NCBI GenBank assembly: GCA_009733575.1
Contig: ML769573.1
Coordinates: 1-64,000, forward strand
Length of the DNA stretch: 64,000 nt
Source: Gymnopus androsaceus JB14
Taxonomy: Eukaryota > Basidiomycota > Agaricomycetes > Agaricales > Omphalotaceae
Direction: 5' to 3'
The position numbers were made by a program, and so were the translations under genes. Below the pieces are notes generated by a model. The model was not told the DNA's origin. It saw only the letters and a list, made by a program, of their open reading frames with translations, and did not search any database. Of this stretch, positions 1-13,200 are shown one piece after another (positions within the stretch are counted from its first letter, which is position 1; each line of letters begins with the position of its first letter).

Positions 1-998
1 GAGTTGTACTTACTGCCCTTGGTGATTGTTCCATTAAATTTTTTTGAATTTCCATGTGCAAACCTTCATTCAATACCTAGATCTACTAGCCTAGTTTCCA
101 CAAAAGTGGAGATATCTGCATTTATTCCTGACTCAGTGCAGCAATCTCCAGGTTCATTTGTAGGACCATGCCAGCTACCTTTCCCTCAGGTGGATATCGG
201 CAGGTAATTACAAAGGCAAACTTTTCAGAATGATCTGCAACCCATTTCAAAATACGTCCTTGTGCTAATTTTGCACATTCATCAAATGCATCAAGGACAA
301 TATATCCCTGGGTCATCTCCTGAACAACAATGCTCAAAGTTTTTTCCAGCTGCAATTCTGTTGGAGTTACCCGACCTCTCTTGCAGTTCTCATATAATGT
401 CTTCAATGCAGCATGAATGTGCTGCTGATTGAAAGCAATCTGCTCCAAGATTGATAAAAGGAAACCTCGGTAAGAGGATTTGAAACCCGAGTTATCACGG
501 GAATCAAAGTAATGAAACCATGTGGCATTTGGTGCCATTGTGGAAAGATGGTCAATAATGGAGGTTCTGGTAAATTTCATCACAAGATCATTAGACTACT
601 GTGCTTCATTATTGCATGGTGCACCTACGATAGCACAGTTTTTCCTGAGCCAGCTATAAATGAAGTCAACCAATTTCTTCTTGCTCTCATATTTAAAATA
701 CCTGGAAATGCTTACCTTTTCCTTGAATCCACAAGATACCACACCTTTTTTCAATCCATTTGATATACTGTCTATGATTTAGTATCCATTTTCCAGTCCC
801 TACAGCTTTCTTGTCAGCAGCTGAAGTAAAATTAATGTAACAGTTCGGAGCATTAAGCCAATCCCTAATTTGCTTTTCTTCATCATTTGCTAAATTCAGA
901 TTAGAAATTAGTTAACAAAAATTGTACTTGATCCTGAACTCACACATCACAGTAAAATGACCACCATGGATCTCAAAATTTGAAGCATTTGCAAACAT
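1..998 (-). CDS. NACHT-domain NLR-like protein, 5' part, runs off left edge
   Basis: NACHT P-loop NTPase of the fungal NLR-like type, presumably a signal-sensing or incompatibility protein. The proposed start is the ATG at 996-998, opening MFANASNFEIHGGHF, an N-terminal motif seen in agaricomycete NACHT proteins. A further exon (about 735-900) gives GTGKWIL and WIQGK, and splicing out an intron ending near 653 joins it to the Walker A motif AGSGKTVLS. A 62-bp intron (567-628) then leads to TSIIDHLS. Walker B is YIVLDAFDEC and sensor-like VITCRYP follows. The reading frame meets a stop near 122-127, while conserved-looking sequence (NADISTFVETRLVDLG) continues one base out of frame, so there is either a one-base loss or an assembly error. 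The repeat domain expected after NACHT lies outside the window. The family is clear; intactness is not. Confidence 0.75.
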
Positions 999-1964
999 AC
1001 TTAGTATGGCACTCTGAGATTCAGTATCAAGTTTATTGCTTAATGACTCACCTATTGCCATGAACATTTTGAATCAATGTGTCTTGCACTCTGTGAACAG
1101 TCAATATGAACAGTCAATAAATTTATGTAAGATAACACTCAATCTGGATTTGATTATGCGTACCTCTCCATTGATGCAAATGAATCGCTCATGATGGCTA
1201 TAAGGAGCGGTGAGAGGAAAACTGCAGCCTTTATATACCATGCGAGCGCTAAATTTAAATGACATGGCGAGATTATTGCGTGATAGATGTTCCTGGCATA
1301 TGACATGAAAACTTTGTGAAGACTAATTATAATCAAGGCATCTGAACGGCAGACACTCTCAATATTAGGTTGACCCATGCGCGGGAAAGTTATGTTTTGA
1401 TTCAAAAACTGCAACGGGTGCTGACTTTTAAATTGAGGTGACCATGCAGGCATACATATCTGCATCGTATGCTGAATGCCCCTCGATTATAATGCCTTGG
1501 TGCAAATCGGTGAGGTGGGTGAGGTGGGGATCTCTCACCGATTCCACTCGCTCCTCATTATGTTGGGAAAGTCCTGGTCCTGCCTGACTCCTCGGCAACT
1601 CTAGCCCCAAACATAACCTCCCTCGCCCTACCAAATCCCTTCCAGATGCTTTCTTCCCATGCTGCTGCTGATGGGCGACGCAGAGGAGGTGCCGAGGGCT
1701 TGTTTTAATGTTATCGACTCCGAGACTTTTGAGGGGGACGGCTTCCGTAGCACGACTCGACTTGACTCGACTTTTCGTAATCATCATCGTTCTGTGTATG
1801 TATTAACACTTGCTCAATTCTTTCTTTTCCTCATCCTTCCTCTCAATCCCATTACTGTATAGCATATATATGGTGTGCCGCATAGTGTAACCTCTTCTCC
1901 TCTCGCCGAATCACCTCATCCTGTTTTCTTTTCTACATTTCGTTTCGTTTTATTTCGCTGTTGT
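999..1964. other. Intergenic, no supported gene
   Basis: Upstream flank of the NACHT gene. Several open frames of 60-120 codons exist on both strands but none shows a family motif, credible splice structure or fungal coding bias. Nothing else was recognised. Confidence 0.5.
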
Positions 1965-1972
1965 AGATAGAT

Positions 1973-2774
1973 ATGGCATCATATTTCACCAAATATTCCG
2001 ACTTTAACTGGAAATTCAACTTTGTGTTTTAACTTCAACTTTAAATCACATGTTCAACTCAAACTTTCAACTTTCTTTTCAACTTCAACTTTCAACTTTT
2101 GTTACTGTAACTTTAACTTCAGGGTAATAATACTACTACTTGTGGCCATGCATATATTAACTATACAATATATTGTTTAACTCGTAACCTATCAAGAGGA
2201 GCATGGCACAATCTGATTGTACCATTTTGAGTGCTTTGTAAGTACAAGAATGAAATCATACAAAGTGTCACATTCTGTAATAAGTATCTTTGAGATCTAG
2301 GTGGATTTTGGGTCTTTTCAGAGGTCAAAGCTGTCAAGAACTACTATATAAGGTCATTTAACCATGCATTAAGTAGGTGCTTATATATCTTAATGCCATT
2401 TACATCTGGAAAGCAGTTTCTGCTATGAGTGCTACGCGAGCTACTGTAGACCGCCGTAGCTAGTCTACATAAGCAGTGTAGCTCGCGTAGAGTCGTGTAG
2501 TGCTGGTAGCTACCCTGCCGTTTGCAGATGTACCAAGTGCTCGAAATGGTACAGGACTTACTTCCAAGTTCCCAGGTCCCACAGAAGTCAAACTTGTTGG
2601 AACATAGATGCATTTTATGATCTCAAAGTTGGAATGCCCTTGACTTGCACTAGAACAGCATACATAAAGTTGAAGTTGGCATACACAAAGTTGAACTTGA
2701 TGAACTGAATGTATTCAATTGCCATCAAAACAGAGCAGTCAAAAGTCGGAATATTTGGTGAATTCTGATGCCAT
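1973..2774 (+). mobile_element. Non-autonomous hAT-type element (MITE), copy 1
   Basis: The 802-bp element has imperfect terminal inverted repeats: left end ATGGCATCATATTTCACC, and the right end reverse-complements to ATGGCATCAGAATTCACC, both followed by AAATATTCCGACTTT. It is flanked by a perfect 8-bp target duplication AGATAGAT (1965-1972 and 2775-2782), the size typical of hAT elements. It has no transposase ORF. The subterminal part is rich in short tandem variants of CAACTTTCAACTT (about 2020-2110). A related copy in opposite orientation lies at 44915-45579. Copy 1 is longer because a second element sits inside it (2404-2530). Confidence 0.85.
2404..2530. mobile_element. Small inverted-repeat element nested in the hAT-type MITE
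   Basis: The 127-bp foldback insertion has ends ATCTGGAAAGCAG and, reverse-complemented from the right, ATCTGCAAACGGCAG; an inner inverted repeat CTACGCGAGCTAC also pairs. It is flanked by a 3-bp duplication TAC (2401-2403, 2531-2533). The related element at 44915-45579 lacks it and reads straight through at the matching point, which serves as the empty site. The 3-bp duplication fits the PIF/Harbinger or CACTA type; no coding capacity. Confidence 0.75.
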
Positions 2775-2782
2775 AGATAGAT

Positions 2783-3962
2783 ATATGTACAATGTCGATG
2801 TATACTTATGGTATAGCGTGGTCCCAGGATTGGAACTGCTGGATACGAACGTGTCCACCATTAGCTACCTACAACTTCAGGGCCTCGCATCTCAGTTGCG
2901 CCTTCCAACACTCCCACAGCTGACGAGTGTGCTATGGTGTGGCTGATTGTTCACACTCGAAATCATGTAAGCTAGCAGAAACGTACTGTACAGTGTACAA
3001 TTCCGAGTCTTACTATCTCCGAATCGATTCTTTGATGTCGACAAGTAGAAATTCTGCCTCAAGCTGGGAGGCAAATGTACTTGCACGTGTAATCACCATT
3101 CCCTGGATATTCAATCTATGATTTTCGAGTTGATTTTGCATCTCGCGTTGAAAGGGTCAAAGCTGATTATCTCAACGGGAGCCGCTTAGCCGCGGCAACA
3201 CGCTTCCCGTCGGATGTTCCGGCTCAATTTCTTTGCTTAGACAGCACACAATACTTATCTCCTTATTGCGTATCCCCGATCCGGGAAACCATCGTCGACG
3301 ATGTTTTCTTTTAAGGATATGGGCCTGACAAGCACAGTGAAGTCATCGACTCCGCGCGGGATTTGCAATTGCCTCCTTCAGAGGACAATCTCAGGAGGAG
3401 CAATGCCAAGGTGTCGGGCGCCGGGGTGCTCTTTCGGATCCATGTCGGCTACATACTACTAATAATGATAATGATATACAGTTAGTAACCCATAGTAGCC
3501 TGAGTAGCGTAGATGAGTATCATATCTAGTAATAGGGTATCTGATCTGTACCGTTCAGATACCTGCCAAGTAGTAAGTTGAAGGAAAATCGTCCTTGTCC
3601 ACGCACCTCCTTGGATGGTTGCGAGGCTCCTACATGCGGGGATTGTTCAGTGCCGAATTGAACTTGATGCGCTGCGCGCCATATATACGCGTCTGATGGG
3701 CGGCTAATTTTCGTAAATCCTCCTTCGTAACCGGCTCGAACGGCTCCATTTGTCAAGCTTATCCTTTAACTTGCCTTGCCTTATTAACGCGACTAAAAGC
3801 TAGTAAAGACCAATTATCGGGCCTTTTCAACGTGTACTATGCATATCTTTAGATCCCGGGACAAGAAAGAATTTTAGACTTTAATCTCGGTACCATGGTT
3901 CAAATCTGCTTACGAGGCGGGCCCGGAGAGTTGACGATCGCAAATTGTCATAACGTTTCGTT
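2783..3962. other. Intergenic, no supported gene
   Basis: Long non-coding stretch before the ABC transporter. Short frames are present on both strands (for example 3526-3756 minus) without motifs or splice logic. Confidence 0.5.
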
Positions 3963-3963
3963 T

Positions 3964-3972
3964 CATATAAAG
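3964..3972 (+). promoter_or_regulatory. TATA-like box of the ABC transporter
   Basis: CATATAAAG lies about 55 bp upstream of the ATG at 4026, followed by a pyrimidine-rich tract (CCCTCTCTTTTATTTAAC) directly before the start, an arrangement common at fungal initiation sites. Confidence 0.5.
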
Positions 3973-4025
3973 GGCCGCTACTTTTGAATCGACTATTCCG
4001 CCCTCTCTTTTATTTAACTTTCACG

Positions 4026-7000
4026 ATGGATCCCTCCGCGCTAAGGGATATTCAGGAAGAAAAGTCTGGACAAACTACTCCCCTCGAACAACCACTAGAA
4101 TCTACTACTGCTATGACTTCTTCTCCTATTATTAGCCATCCTAATCGTCCTAGGAGAGGTTCCACAGTGTCTCGCGTTTCGGTTGACCACTTTGATCCAC
4201 AAGGCGTGCGCGAATTGCAACGAACATTGTCGAAAATGTCACAGTCGCAGCGACCACTATCATCGGCTAGTTCCAACGCCACTCTTACGCCTGGCGAGGG
4301 CCCTTTGACTTTGAGAAAGCCCTCAAGCAGATCACAAAGAAGTTTGTGTTTTCTTTGCTGCTCTGGTCTCATATTTCTAACAATTTTACAGAAAGGAAGG
4401 AGCCCAAATACCGACACGAGAACTTGGTGTCTTGTTTGAAGACTTGACTGTGGTTGGTTTGGGTTCTGGAGCCTCGTATCAGGAAACCCTTGGTTCAACC
4501 ATCAACCCGTTCAACGCTATCGCCAGCATCCAGAGTGCCATGCACCCGCCTACACGAGATATTCTTTCTGGATTCGAGGGTGTAGTAAGACCAGGCGAGA
4601 TGCTCCGTAAATGTCTTTCTTGAATGTTTTGCTTGCCGTTACTCACTTGTTCTTTAGTCGTCTTGGGCAGACCCGGTTCTGGCTGTACTACGCTTCTCAA
4701 AACCCTCGCCAATCAAACCCAGGAATACCATTCTGTCCGCGGATCCGTCCATTACGACTCCCTTTCTCCCAAAGAAGTCCGAGAATCCTTCCGTGGAGAT
4801 GTGCAGTATTGTCCTGAAGACGATGTACACTTCCCCTCCCTCACTGTCGAAGATACGCTGCGATTTGCCGCTAAAACTCGTGCACCGCAAGCTCGGACTG
4901 GAGAGACTCGGGAGGAATACGTTTCATCAATAACCGAGATGTTGATGACAATCTTCGGTCTCAGGCACGCGCGAAGGACGCCTGTTGGGGATGCTGCCAT
5001 TCGAGGTGTCTCCGGAGGTGAGAAGAAACGTGTTTCCATCGCTGAAGCTTTGGCTACGAGAATGCGACTTGGATCCTGGGACAAGTATGTTGATTTTGTG
5101 TTGATTTTTGCCGACATGTACTGATGTAAGTCTAGTTCTACTCGTGGTCTTGATTCGTCTACCGCCCTCGAATTTGGTCGTGCCCTTCGTATTGCTACCG
5201 ACATTGACCGTCTCACCACCGTTGTCTCCATCTATCAAGCCGGAGAATCGCTCTATAACCTCTTCGATAAGGTCTGTGTCATCTACGAGGGTCGAATGGC
5301 GTACTTTGGTCCTGCCGACCAGGCGAGGCAGTACTTTATCAACCTTGGATACGAACCTGCGAACAGACAGACTACGCCCGATTTCTTAGTATCTGTAACC
5401 GATCCTTTTGGTCGTATTCCCAGGCAGGTCGTGGCCAACAGGCCGAGGACTGCAGAGGAATTTGCTACAAGGTTCAAACAGAACTCGTTGGGGACTGTAA
5501 ACAGGGAAGATATGGCTGATTACAAAAAGATCGCAGTGTTGGGTGAGAAATCCGAGAAGGCTGATGCATACAGAAGTAGTGCTGGTATGGAGAAGGCTCG
5601 GCATACGAGAACTAAATCGTAAGTTGACTACTTTCTCTGATCTGTTTCTCCGTTATTCAAGAATTGCTTTACAGACCATATCTCACCTCCATAACCATGC
5701 AAGCCCGTGCAGTTATGCTGCGTCGTGTCCAGATTCTTGTTGGGAACTCGATGGCCACCTTCTTCAACCTCTTCTCATTCATAATACAAGGTGTCATCGT
5801 TCGGAACAGTTTTCCTGCAAGTTCCAGATTCAACTTCGGCGTACTTCTCTCGAGGAGGTGTTCTTTTCTTGTAAGCATCTTTTTCTCTCTTTGTTATATC
5901 ATATCTAACGCTTTCTCCAGCGCCCTGCTTTTCTGTGCCCTCTCGTCGATGGCCGAAATTCCGTCCTTGTTCGCCCAACGTCCCATTCTTCACCGCCAAA
6001 AGCAGGCCGCCATGTACCACCCGTTCATCGAGAGCGTCGCTCTAACTTTGGTCGATGTTCCTATAACGTTCATCAACACGTCCATCTTTGGAATCTTGAT
6101 CTACTTTATCGTCGGTTTGCAGTTGAGCGCTGCCCAGTTCTTGTACGTTTATTTCTTTCTATTGGTTCATGGACTGATTTTTTTTGCGCAGCACGTTCTT
6201 CCTGTTCTTGTTCACGATGACTCTTACAATGAAAGCATGGTTCCGAGCCATTGCCGCCATGTTCCAGAGCGAAGCAACTGCTCAAGCGGTTGCGGGCCTG
6301 ATCCTCCTGGCTTTGGTCATCTATACCGGTTACACGATCCCTAAACCTTCCATGATTGGCGCATTAAAGTGGATTTCCTATATCAACGTAAGTTGTCTGT
6401 TATCATCGTGCTGATATATTTCTAATCTACGACTTCTCGCAGCCTCTCCGCTACGGCTTCGAAAGTGTTTTGACCAACGAGTTCCATACTCTCGATGGTA
6501 CCTGCGCTTCTCTTGTTCCTTCAGGTCCGTCATACGAGAACGTTTCCTTGGCCAACCAAGTTTGTACTACGGTTGGATCTGTTGCCGGGTCCGCGACTGT
6601 CGACGGAAATCGCTTCGTTAGCCTGTCCTATTCGTACAGCTTCGGCAACACCTGGAGGAACTATGGTATCCTCATTGCTTTTGCCATTCTCTTCCTTGCC
6701 GCCCTATTCATCTTCTCCGAATTCAACACGACCCTCTCCGAGGATTCTACTCGCACTCTTTTCAAGCGTGGTTCCAAGGCTCCCGTTCTAGCTGCCAACT
6801 CTGGCGACGACGAGGAAAAGGGTGCTTCTGCTGCTGTGGAGGATACTGCTGAGAAGGCAACTATACAGGCGGCATTGAACGACACTCCCGCGATGACGGA
6901 AACCTTCTCCTGGAAATCTCTCAACTACGTTGTTCCCGTTTCTGACTGGTCATAGGAAACTGTTGGACGATGTTTCTGGATTCGTTGTTCCCGGCAAGCT

Positions 7001-9210
7001 GACTGCTTTAATGGGCGAATCTGGAGCTGGTAAAACGACGCTTTTGAATGTTCTTGCTCAACGGGTTAGCACCGGTGTTGTCACGGGCGATATGCTTGTT
7101 AGCGGACAATCATTGCCTCGGGATTTCCAAGCGCAAACGTGAGTTTTTTTTTACTGTGGCTGTTGGACGTGGTTGCTTAACTCTTTTCTTAGCGGCTACT
7201 GTCAACAAATGGATACCCATGTCGGAACAGATACAATCCGGGAAGCTCTCTTACTTTCGGCCAAGCTGCGTCAACCTGCTTCTGTCCCTTTAGCTGAGAA
7301 GGAGGCTTAGTGAGTTCATTCAATCCTTTGTTTTTCTGTCCGTTTGCTGATTCATTTTGGTGCTTTAGCGTTGACACCTGCCTCAAGATGTGTGGTCTTG
7401 AACACATGGCTGACGCTGTTGTTGGTACTCTCGGCGTCGAACATCGTAAACGAACCACCATCGCCGTCGAACTTGCTGCCAAGCCTAAACTTTTGCTCTT
7501 CTTGGATGAGCCTACTTCGGGATTGGATTCTCAGAGTGCTTGGGCTATCATGGACTTCTTGCGATCCTTGGCAAAGAACGGACAGGCTATTCTGTGCACG
7601 TAGGTCTTCTCGATTCGTCGTTTTCACTTTGGATTCTGACGTTTTTTTTTTTGTTTTCCAGGATTCATCAGCCTTCTGCTGAACTCTTCCAGGTCTTTGA
7701 TCGTCTGCTTCTGCTTCGTAAAGGTGGCCAGACCGTTTACTTTGGTGATGTTGGACACAATGCGACCACCCTCATTCAGTACTTTGAGAGGAACGGTTCC
7801 CGCCACTGTGACCCTTCGGAGAACCCGTACGTTATTTTTGGTTTCCGTGTTATTTTCATTGATATTCATCGATGTTTATTTTAGGGCTGAATTCATGCTC
7901 GATGTTATCGGAGCTGGAGCTACTGCTACTGCCGACCGCGACTGGCACGAAGTCTGGAAGAACACCCCTGAAGCCAAGTCTGTACAAGATTCCATTGAAC
8001 AGATCTATGTAGACGGAAAGAACAGGCCCCCTGTTGCTGCTACGCTTCATTCTGAATACGCTACTGGATGGATGAATCAGTTCGTCCAGCTCGTGAGGAG
8101 AGACATGATGTTCAGGTGGAGGAACCCGACATACCTCTTGGCCAAGCTTATTCTGAACATCTTTGGTGGTCTTTTCATCGGTTTCACTTTCTTCAAAGCC
8201 AAAAACTCGCAGCAGGGCACTCAGAACAAGCTCTTCGTACGTTCAACTTCTTGTCGCTATTTCTCTCATTCTGACTCTCGTTTCTCAGGCGATTTACATG
8301 GGCACTATCATTTCGGTCCCTGTCGCTAACCAGCTTCAAGTTCCCTTCCTTAACATGCGAAAAGTTTACGAGATTAGGGAGCGTCCGAGTCGAATGTATC
8401 ACTGGTCTGCGTTGCTCACGGCGCAGATGGTGGCAGAGATCCCTTGGAACATGCTCGGTTCTTCGCTGTTCTTCTTTTGTTGGTACTGGACCGTCGGCTT
8501 CCCCTCTTCTCGCGCAGGGTACACCTACCTACTTCTCGGTGTCATCTTCCCATTCTACTACGTCTCTTTCGCCGACGCCGTCGCAGCCATGGTTCCGAAC
8601 GCTGAGATTGCCGCGTTGTTGTTCAGTTTATTGTTCTCCTTCGTCCTGACTTTGTGAGTAAATCTTTTCGTTACTTCATCGCGTTCTTTCACTGACTCAC
8701 TCAATCTCTAGCAATGGTGTATTGCAGCCTTTCAGCCAGCTTGGGTGGTGGCAGTGGATGTACCATCTCTCGCCGTACACCTATGTTATTGAGGGTTTAC
8801 TCGGTCAGGCGATCGGAAGGCAAACTATCACTTGCGCCACAGATGAGCTGGTAACCTTGAACCCGCCCTCCGGACAGACATGCTTCGATTACATGTCGAC
8901 CTACATTAGCGAAGCTGGAGGTTATCTCACGAATCCCAATGCCACTACTGGCTGCGAGTTCTGTTCTACCTCCTCCACAGATCAATTCCTCGAGGCTTCT
9001 TTCAACATTTCGTATGGTCATCGCTGGAGAAATATTGGGTTTTTGTGCGCTTATGTTCTTTTTAATGTGAGTTTCTTTTGTGTCCTGCTTTTCGAGATCG
9101 TTCTCATTGGCTTCTTCTAGATTGCTTGTGTTTACGCTTTCACTTGGTTCTTCCGTATCCGTACCGGCAGTCTGCTTGGCTCGCTAAAGAAACGCCTAGC
9201 CAGGAAATAG
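4026..9210 (+). CDS. PDR-type ABC transporter (ABCG full-size drug-efflux pump)
   Basis: Plasma-membrane pleiotropic drug resistance transporter with the (NBD-TMD)x2 order, about 1,450-1,500 residues over roughly 15 exons. The ATG at 4026 opens [18 protein letters not shown]1 has the degenerate fungal Walker [17 protein letters not shown] (exon from 4659), signature [15 protein letters not shown], and after an intron [21 protein letters not shown]1 covers about 5690-6750. NBD2 has canonical [12 protein letters not shown], the PDR-specific [15 protein letters not shown] in place of a normal signature, and [18 protein letters not shown]2 runs from about 8060 to the last exon (9121-9210), ending KKRLARK. 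The asymmetric degenerate sites are normal for the family. One oddity: at about 6944-6948, just before HRKLLDD of NBD2, the frame shifts by one base with no room for an intron. Confidence 0.92.
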
Positions 9211-10201
9211 AAATTTACATGGCTTCTTTCAAGACCGTTATTCACTGCACGTATTCCATTATTACGACCATTTTTTTTTTCCGTTACCAGAAAGGGCTAC
9301 ACTACTAGACAAACATTGAACAGACACTCATTAGACAACACAATTTCTTCCATACCTATCCATCCTACATTTGAGGATTTATTGTTTTTGTAGCATTATA
9401 GTAGTACATGTAATCGAGAGATTAATTAAACAAAGGTTATTTACCTCAGATACGGTTTCAGAGCTTGCAATAATGGGGTGAGCGTTTGGTATTGGTGTAT
9501 GATGTGACAGCGAGCTTGGAAGATATGTTTACATTGCAGGCCAAAGCTGTAAATATCGAGGTAGTACTTCTCCTCGATGTCTTCTTGGATGATTAGATCT
9601 CGATCTTCAATCTGAGATGTCAGATACTCAGCTTTCACTGCTCAGCTGTTCAAGGTCTCTATGTAGTCATTTATCGGCTTTGGAAATCGGTGCGGCCGTC
9701 CTTTCACCAAGGTAAGTACTTTACTATACTAGTAGATTTATTCTGTGACTATGTCGTTTGTCCCGAGAGCCGTTTCGGATATTATTTTTGAGGTGGATCG
9801 CCGGATAATTATGTTGGAATGACATGACTCGAGAGCCCAGGTTGAATTAAACGCGCGTCGAGCTAGGGCTAGGCATTCTTGGAGGCAATCTCAAACATGA
9901 ATTGTTCACGGCAAGTTCACGGAAAAAAAAAAAAAGGTCAAAAATCGTACTTACATAATTAACCGATAACCGTAATGATGGCCGCCTTGCGTCACCGCTC
10001 AACTTACATTTTTCACCGTTCAACTTACATTTTTTTGACATCCAACATACAACCAACATATACTAATAATAGCTCGAAAACTCATTCTTTACAATGAACT
10101 CTTCCGACCAACTTCCGACGGCTGTTAACATCGAAATGGAACCTTGAAGGGTGGCTAAATCCTATAAATTTGAGCCAGTTAATCAGAAATCTGCATCCTC
10201 G
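9211..10201. other. Intergenic between ABC transporter and CYP505
   Basis: No gene recognised. A 65-codon minus-strand frame (9441-9638) has no recognisable motif. A poly-A run is at about 9922-9935 and a short tandem echo of CAACTTACATTTTT lies at about 10000-10035. Confidence 0.45.
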
Positions 10202-13200
10202 ATGACCACCCAAATACCTCAGCCTCCCCGACTGCCTTTTATCGGCAATGTCACCCAGCTCGATAGAGAACTACCTATTAACGGCTTCACTCTCTTGGCC
10301 CAGCAGTACGGGGAAATATTTAAACTCGACATTCTCGGTACTATACAGCATCAGAGTCTATGAACCTCACTGATTATTATTATTTAACTATTACAACCAC
10401 AGGCAAAGAAGTGATCTTTCTCAATACCCAAGAGCTCGTAAATGAAGTCTCTGACGACACTAAATTTCGGAAAAAGATAGGCGGAGGATTGCTGCAAGTT
10501 CGTCACGCCCTAGGTGATGGCTTGTTCACTGTAAGACCCTTTTTCAAACAGTGTAGACTCTTTTTCACAGCTTGAGGTTTAGGCTGATGAACACGAACCT
10601 AACTGGGGCATTGCACGTATGTGATCTGAGTGGATTCGGGTATACCAAGCAGCTAAAGGTATTGTTAATAGATCGCCTTCTAATGCCTGCATTCAACGCT
10701 TTGGCGGTTCGAGATATGATAGAAGATATGCGTGATATATGTGACCAGGTTCTTCTCAAAGTTTGTACTACTCTTTTGCTTTTGATTTGTGTTTCTGACC
10801 GTCATTTCCAGTGGGAACGGTACAGACATTTGATCGCAATCACTCGAACATCCTTGCTCACTTCCTTTATTAGTTTTGGGCCTGAATATGTTATTGATCC
10901 CTCTGACGATCTCACTCGAGTCGCTCTTGACACCATTGCCTTGTGTTCCATGTCATACCGGTACGGTTTGATACCTCTTTGTTTGAAAACAGAATCCTCA
11001 TTTTATACTTCAGATTAAACTCATTCTACACTGTATGTTGTAGTATCTCCTTATCCTACATCCATAACTAACACTTGGACTTAGGAAAACCAGCCCCTTT
11101 CGCTGCCGCCATGACTGATTTCTTGAAAGAATGCTCCGCTCGCATTAGCCGTCCAGCTATCATACAAGCCCTGATGACGAAGACTACGGCAAAGTGGGAA
11201 GAAGACACGAAGTTTATGACGGACATCGGTAATCGCAGTGAGTGTCTTCGCTCGACTCTATTCTCAAACTGACGGTGATATTCCTAGTTCTTGAGGAACG
11301 GAAAAAAAATCCCGTTGAAAAGAAGGATCTCTTAAACACCATGCTGTACTCGAAAGATCCCAAGACTGGAGAGGGATTGCCAGATGATGCTATCATGAAG
11401 AATGTAAGTGTTTCGTATTCTGTATACCTTTCAGCTTGCAGAAACTAACGGACCTCTTCCCAGCTTCTCACTTTCCTCGTTGCAGGTAACAACCGACTAC
11501 TATAACTTTATTCATTGTCTAATCTCATTCCTGGAATCTACAGGCCATGAAACCTCATCAGGTACGTTCGGAGAAAGTTCGTATTGCCATTCTTTGGCTT
11601 CTTATCATGCTTTACAGGTATGATGAGCTTCATGACCTATTATTTGATCAAGAATCCGGAAACGATGCGCAAACTCCAAACTGAAATCGACGAAGTCCTC
11701 GGCGGGGAGCCCGTTCAATACCAGGACCTGAGTAAGATGGTTTATCTCAACGGTAATTCACGACACTAGATCCTATCCTCTGTGCACTGATTTTCAACAG
11801 CTGTTATGCGCGAAACACTTCGTCTTGCCCCTACTGCACCCATACGGACCACAGTCGCTCTGGAAGACACTTGTCTTGCAAACGGAAAATACTTCATCAA
11901 GGGTGGATCGACTCTCTTCGTGAATGCGTGGGTCTACCAGAAGGATCCGAAGGTCTGGGGAAAAGATGTTTGTAGTTATCTTCATTTTTAGTGTCGACGT
12001 CTGATCACTATTCCAGGCCAATGAGTTCCACCCTGAAAGGATGTTAAATGGAAAATTCGACTCACTCCCTGTAAGTTTCCTTACCCTTGCTGGCCTATAC
12101 CGAAATTGAATCTACCCTCATTAGCCTAATTCTTGGCAACCTGTACATTTTTCCCTCTCATTACAAGACCTAATTCTGAGCCTTCGTCTAGTTCGGGTTC
12201 GGTATAAGAGGGTGCATCGGCAGGCCATTTGCGTGGCAAGAAGTTAGTCTTGTTATGGCTTCAATCCTGCAAAAGTTCGACCTATCATTCGTTGATCCGG
12301 CATACAATCTGGAACTCAAGCAAGCTCTTACGGTTAAGCCGAAAGACCTTTTCATCCACGCGAGGCTTCGTAATCGGTCTCCGCGATTCCACTCGACATC
12401 GAGAGGTCTTCCCAAGCAGATTCAGCAGAGCAGTGTTACTGCTACGTCTAGAGCTCCGAGCGAAGCAAGACGCCCAATTTATCTCTTCTATGGATCAAAT
12501 ACCGGATCGTCTGAAGCTTTTGCTCAAAGAATTGCGAGCGAGGCTCCGAATTATGGTGTGTACTTTACGTTCGCTAGGAATGAAGCGTACTGACATCGAC
12601 TCTGTGCACGTATGATTTACACCTAAACTAGGTACCTTGGATTCAGCAACAGGACACCTTCCAACCGATGGTCCAGTGGTTATCTGCACTGCTTCATACG
12701 AGGGTAAACCTTCGATTTTAATATATCTTCCCCTCAAGTTGATGATGTACACCAAGGTCAACCTGCTGACAATGCCGCTCGTTTTGTTGACTGGCTTTCA
12801 GCTCTCAAGGCAGATGAGCTCAAAGGTGTGCGTTACGCGGTCTTTGGCTGCGGAAACAGCGATTGGGTGCAAACCTATCAACGCATCCCTACCCTTGTTG
12901 ATACAACGCTGGAGGAGAGGGGTGCAGAACGTCTTCTTACTCGAGGCGCTGGAGACAGCAACGAAGGAAACTTCTTTGACATCTTTGACCAGTTTGTGAG
13001 CGACTTGTGGACGACTTTGACCAAGGTGAGTGTACGATTGTTTGACATTTACGACTTCTCAATGTCTATTAGGTCTACTCTACTGTTCGTTCAGACTCTC
13101 CCAGTTCCGGATTTGCGGTCGAAATTGTAGACCCCGGCACCAGTCGACCGACTGCGTTGCGTCAAACCGACGCAGGCTTAGGACGAGTCGTTGAAAACCG

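Noticed and set aside
1154..1787. Two minus-strand ORFs of 103 and 119 codons
   Set aside because: Overlapping frames with mixed composition, no motif, not joined to the NACHT gene by credible splice sites.
1973..2774. hAT-type MITE as a deletion derivative of the hAT transposon at 27307
   Set aside because: Terminal repeats differ (ATGGCATCA versus TAAGGCTCC), so this transposon is not its parent.
3526..3756. 76-codon minus ORF upstream of the ABC transporter
   Set aside because: No family resemblance, and the region is the transporter's upstream flank.
9441..9638. 65-codon minus ORF
   Set aside because: No recognisable domain and no splice partners.
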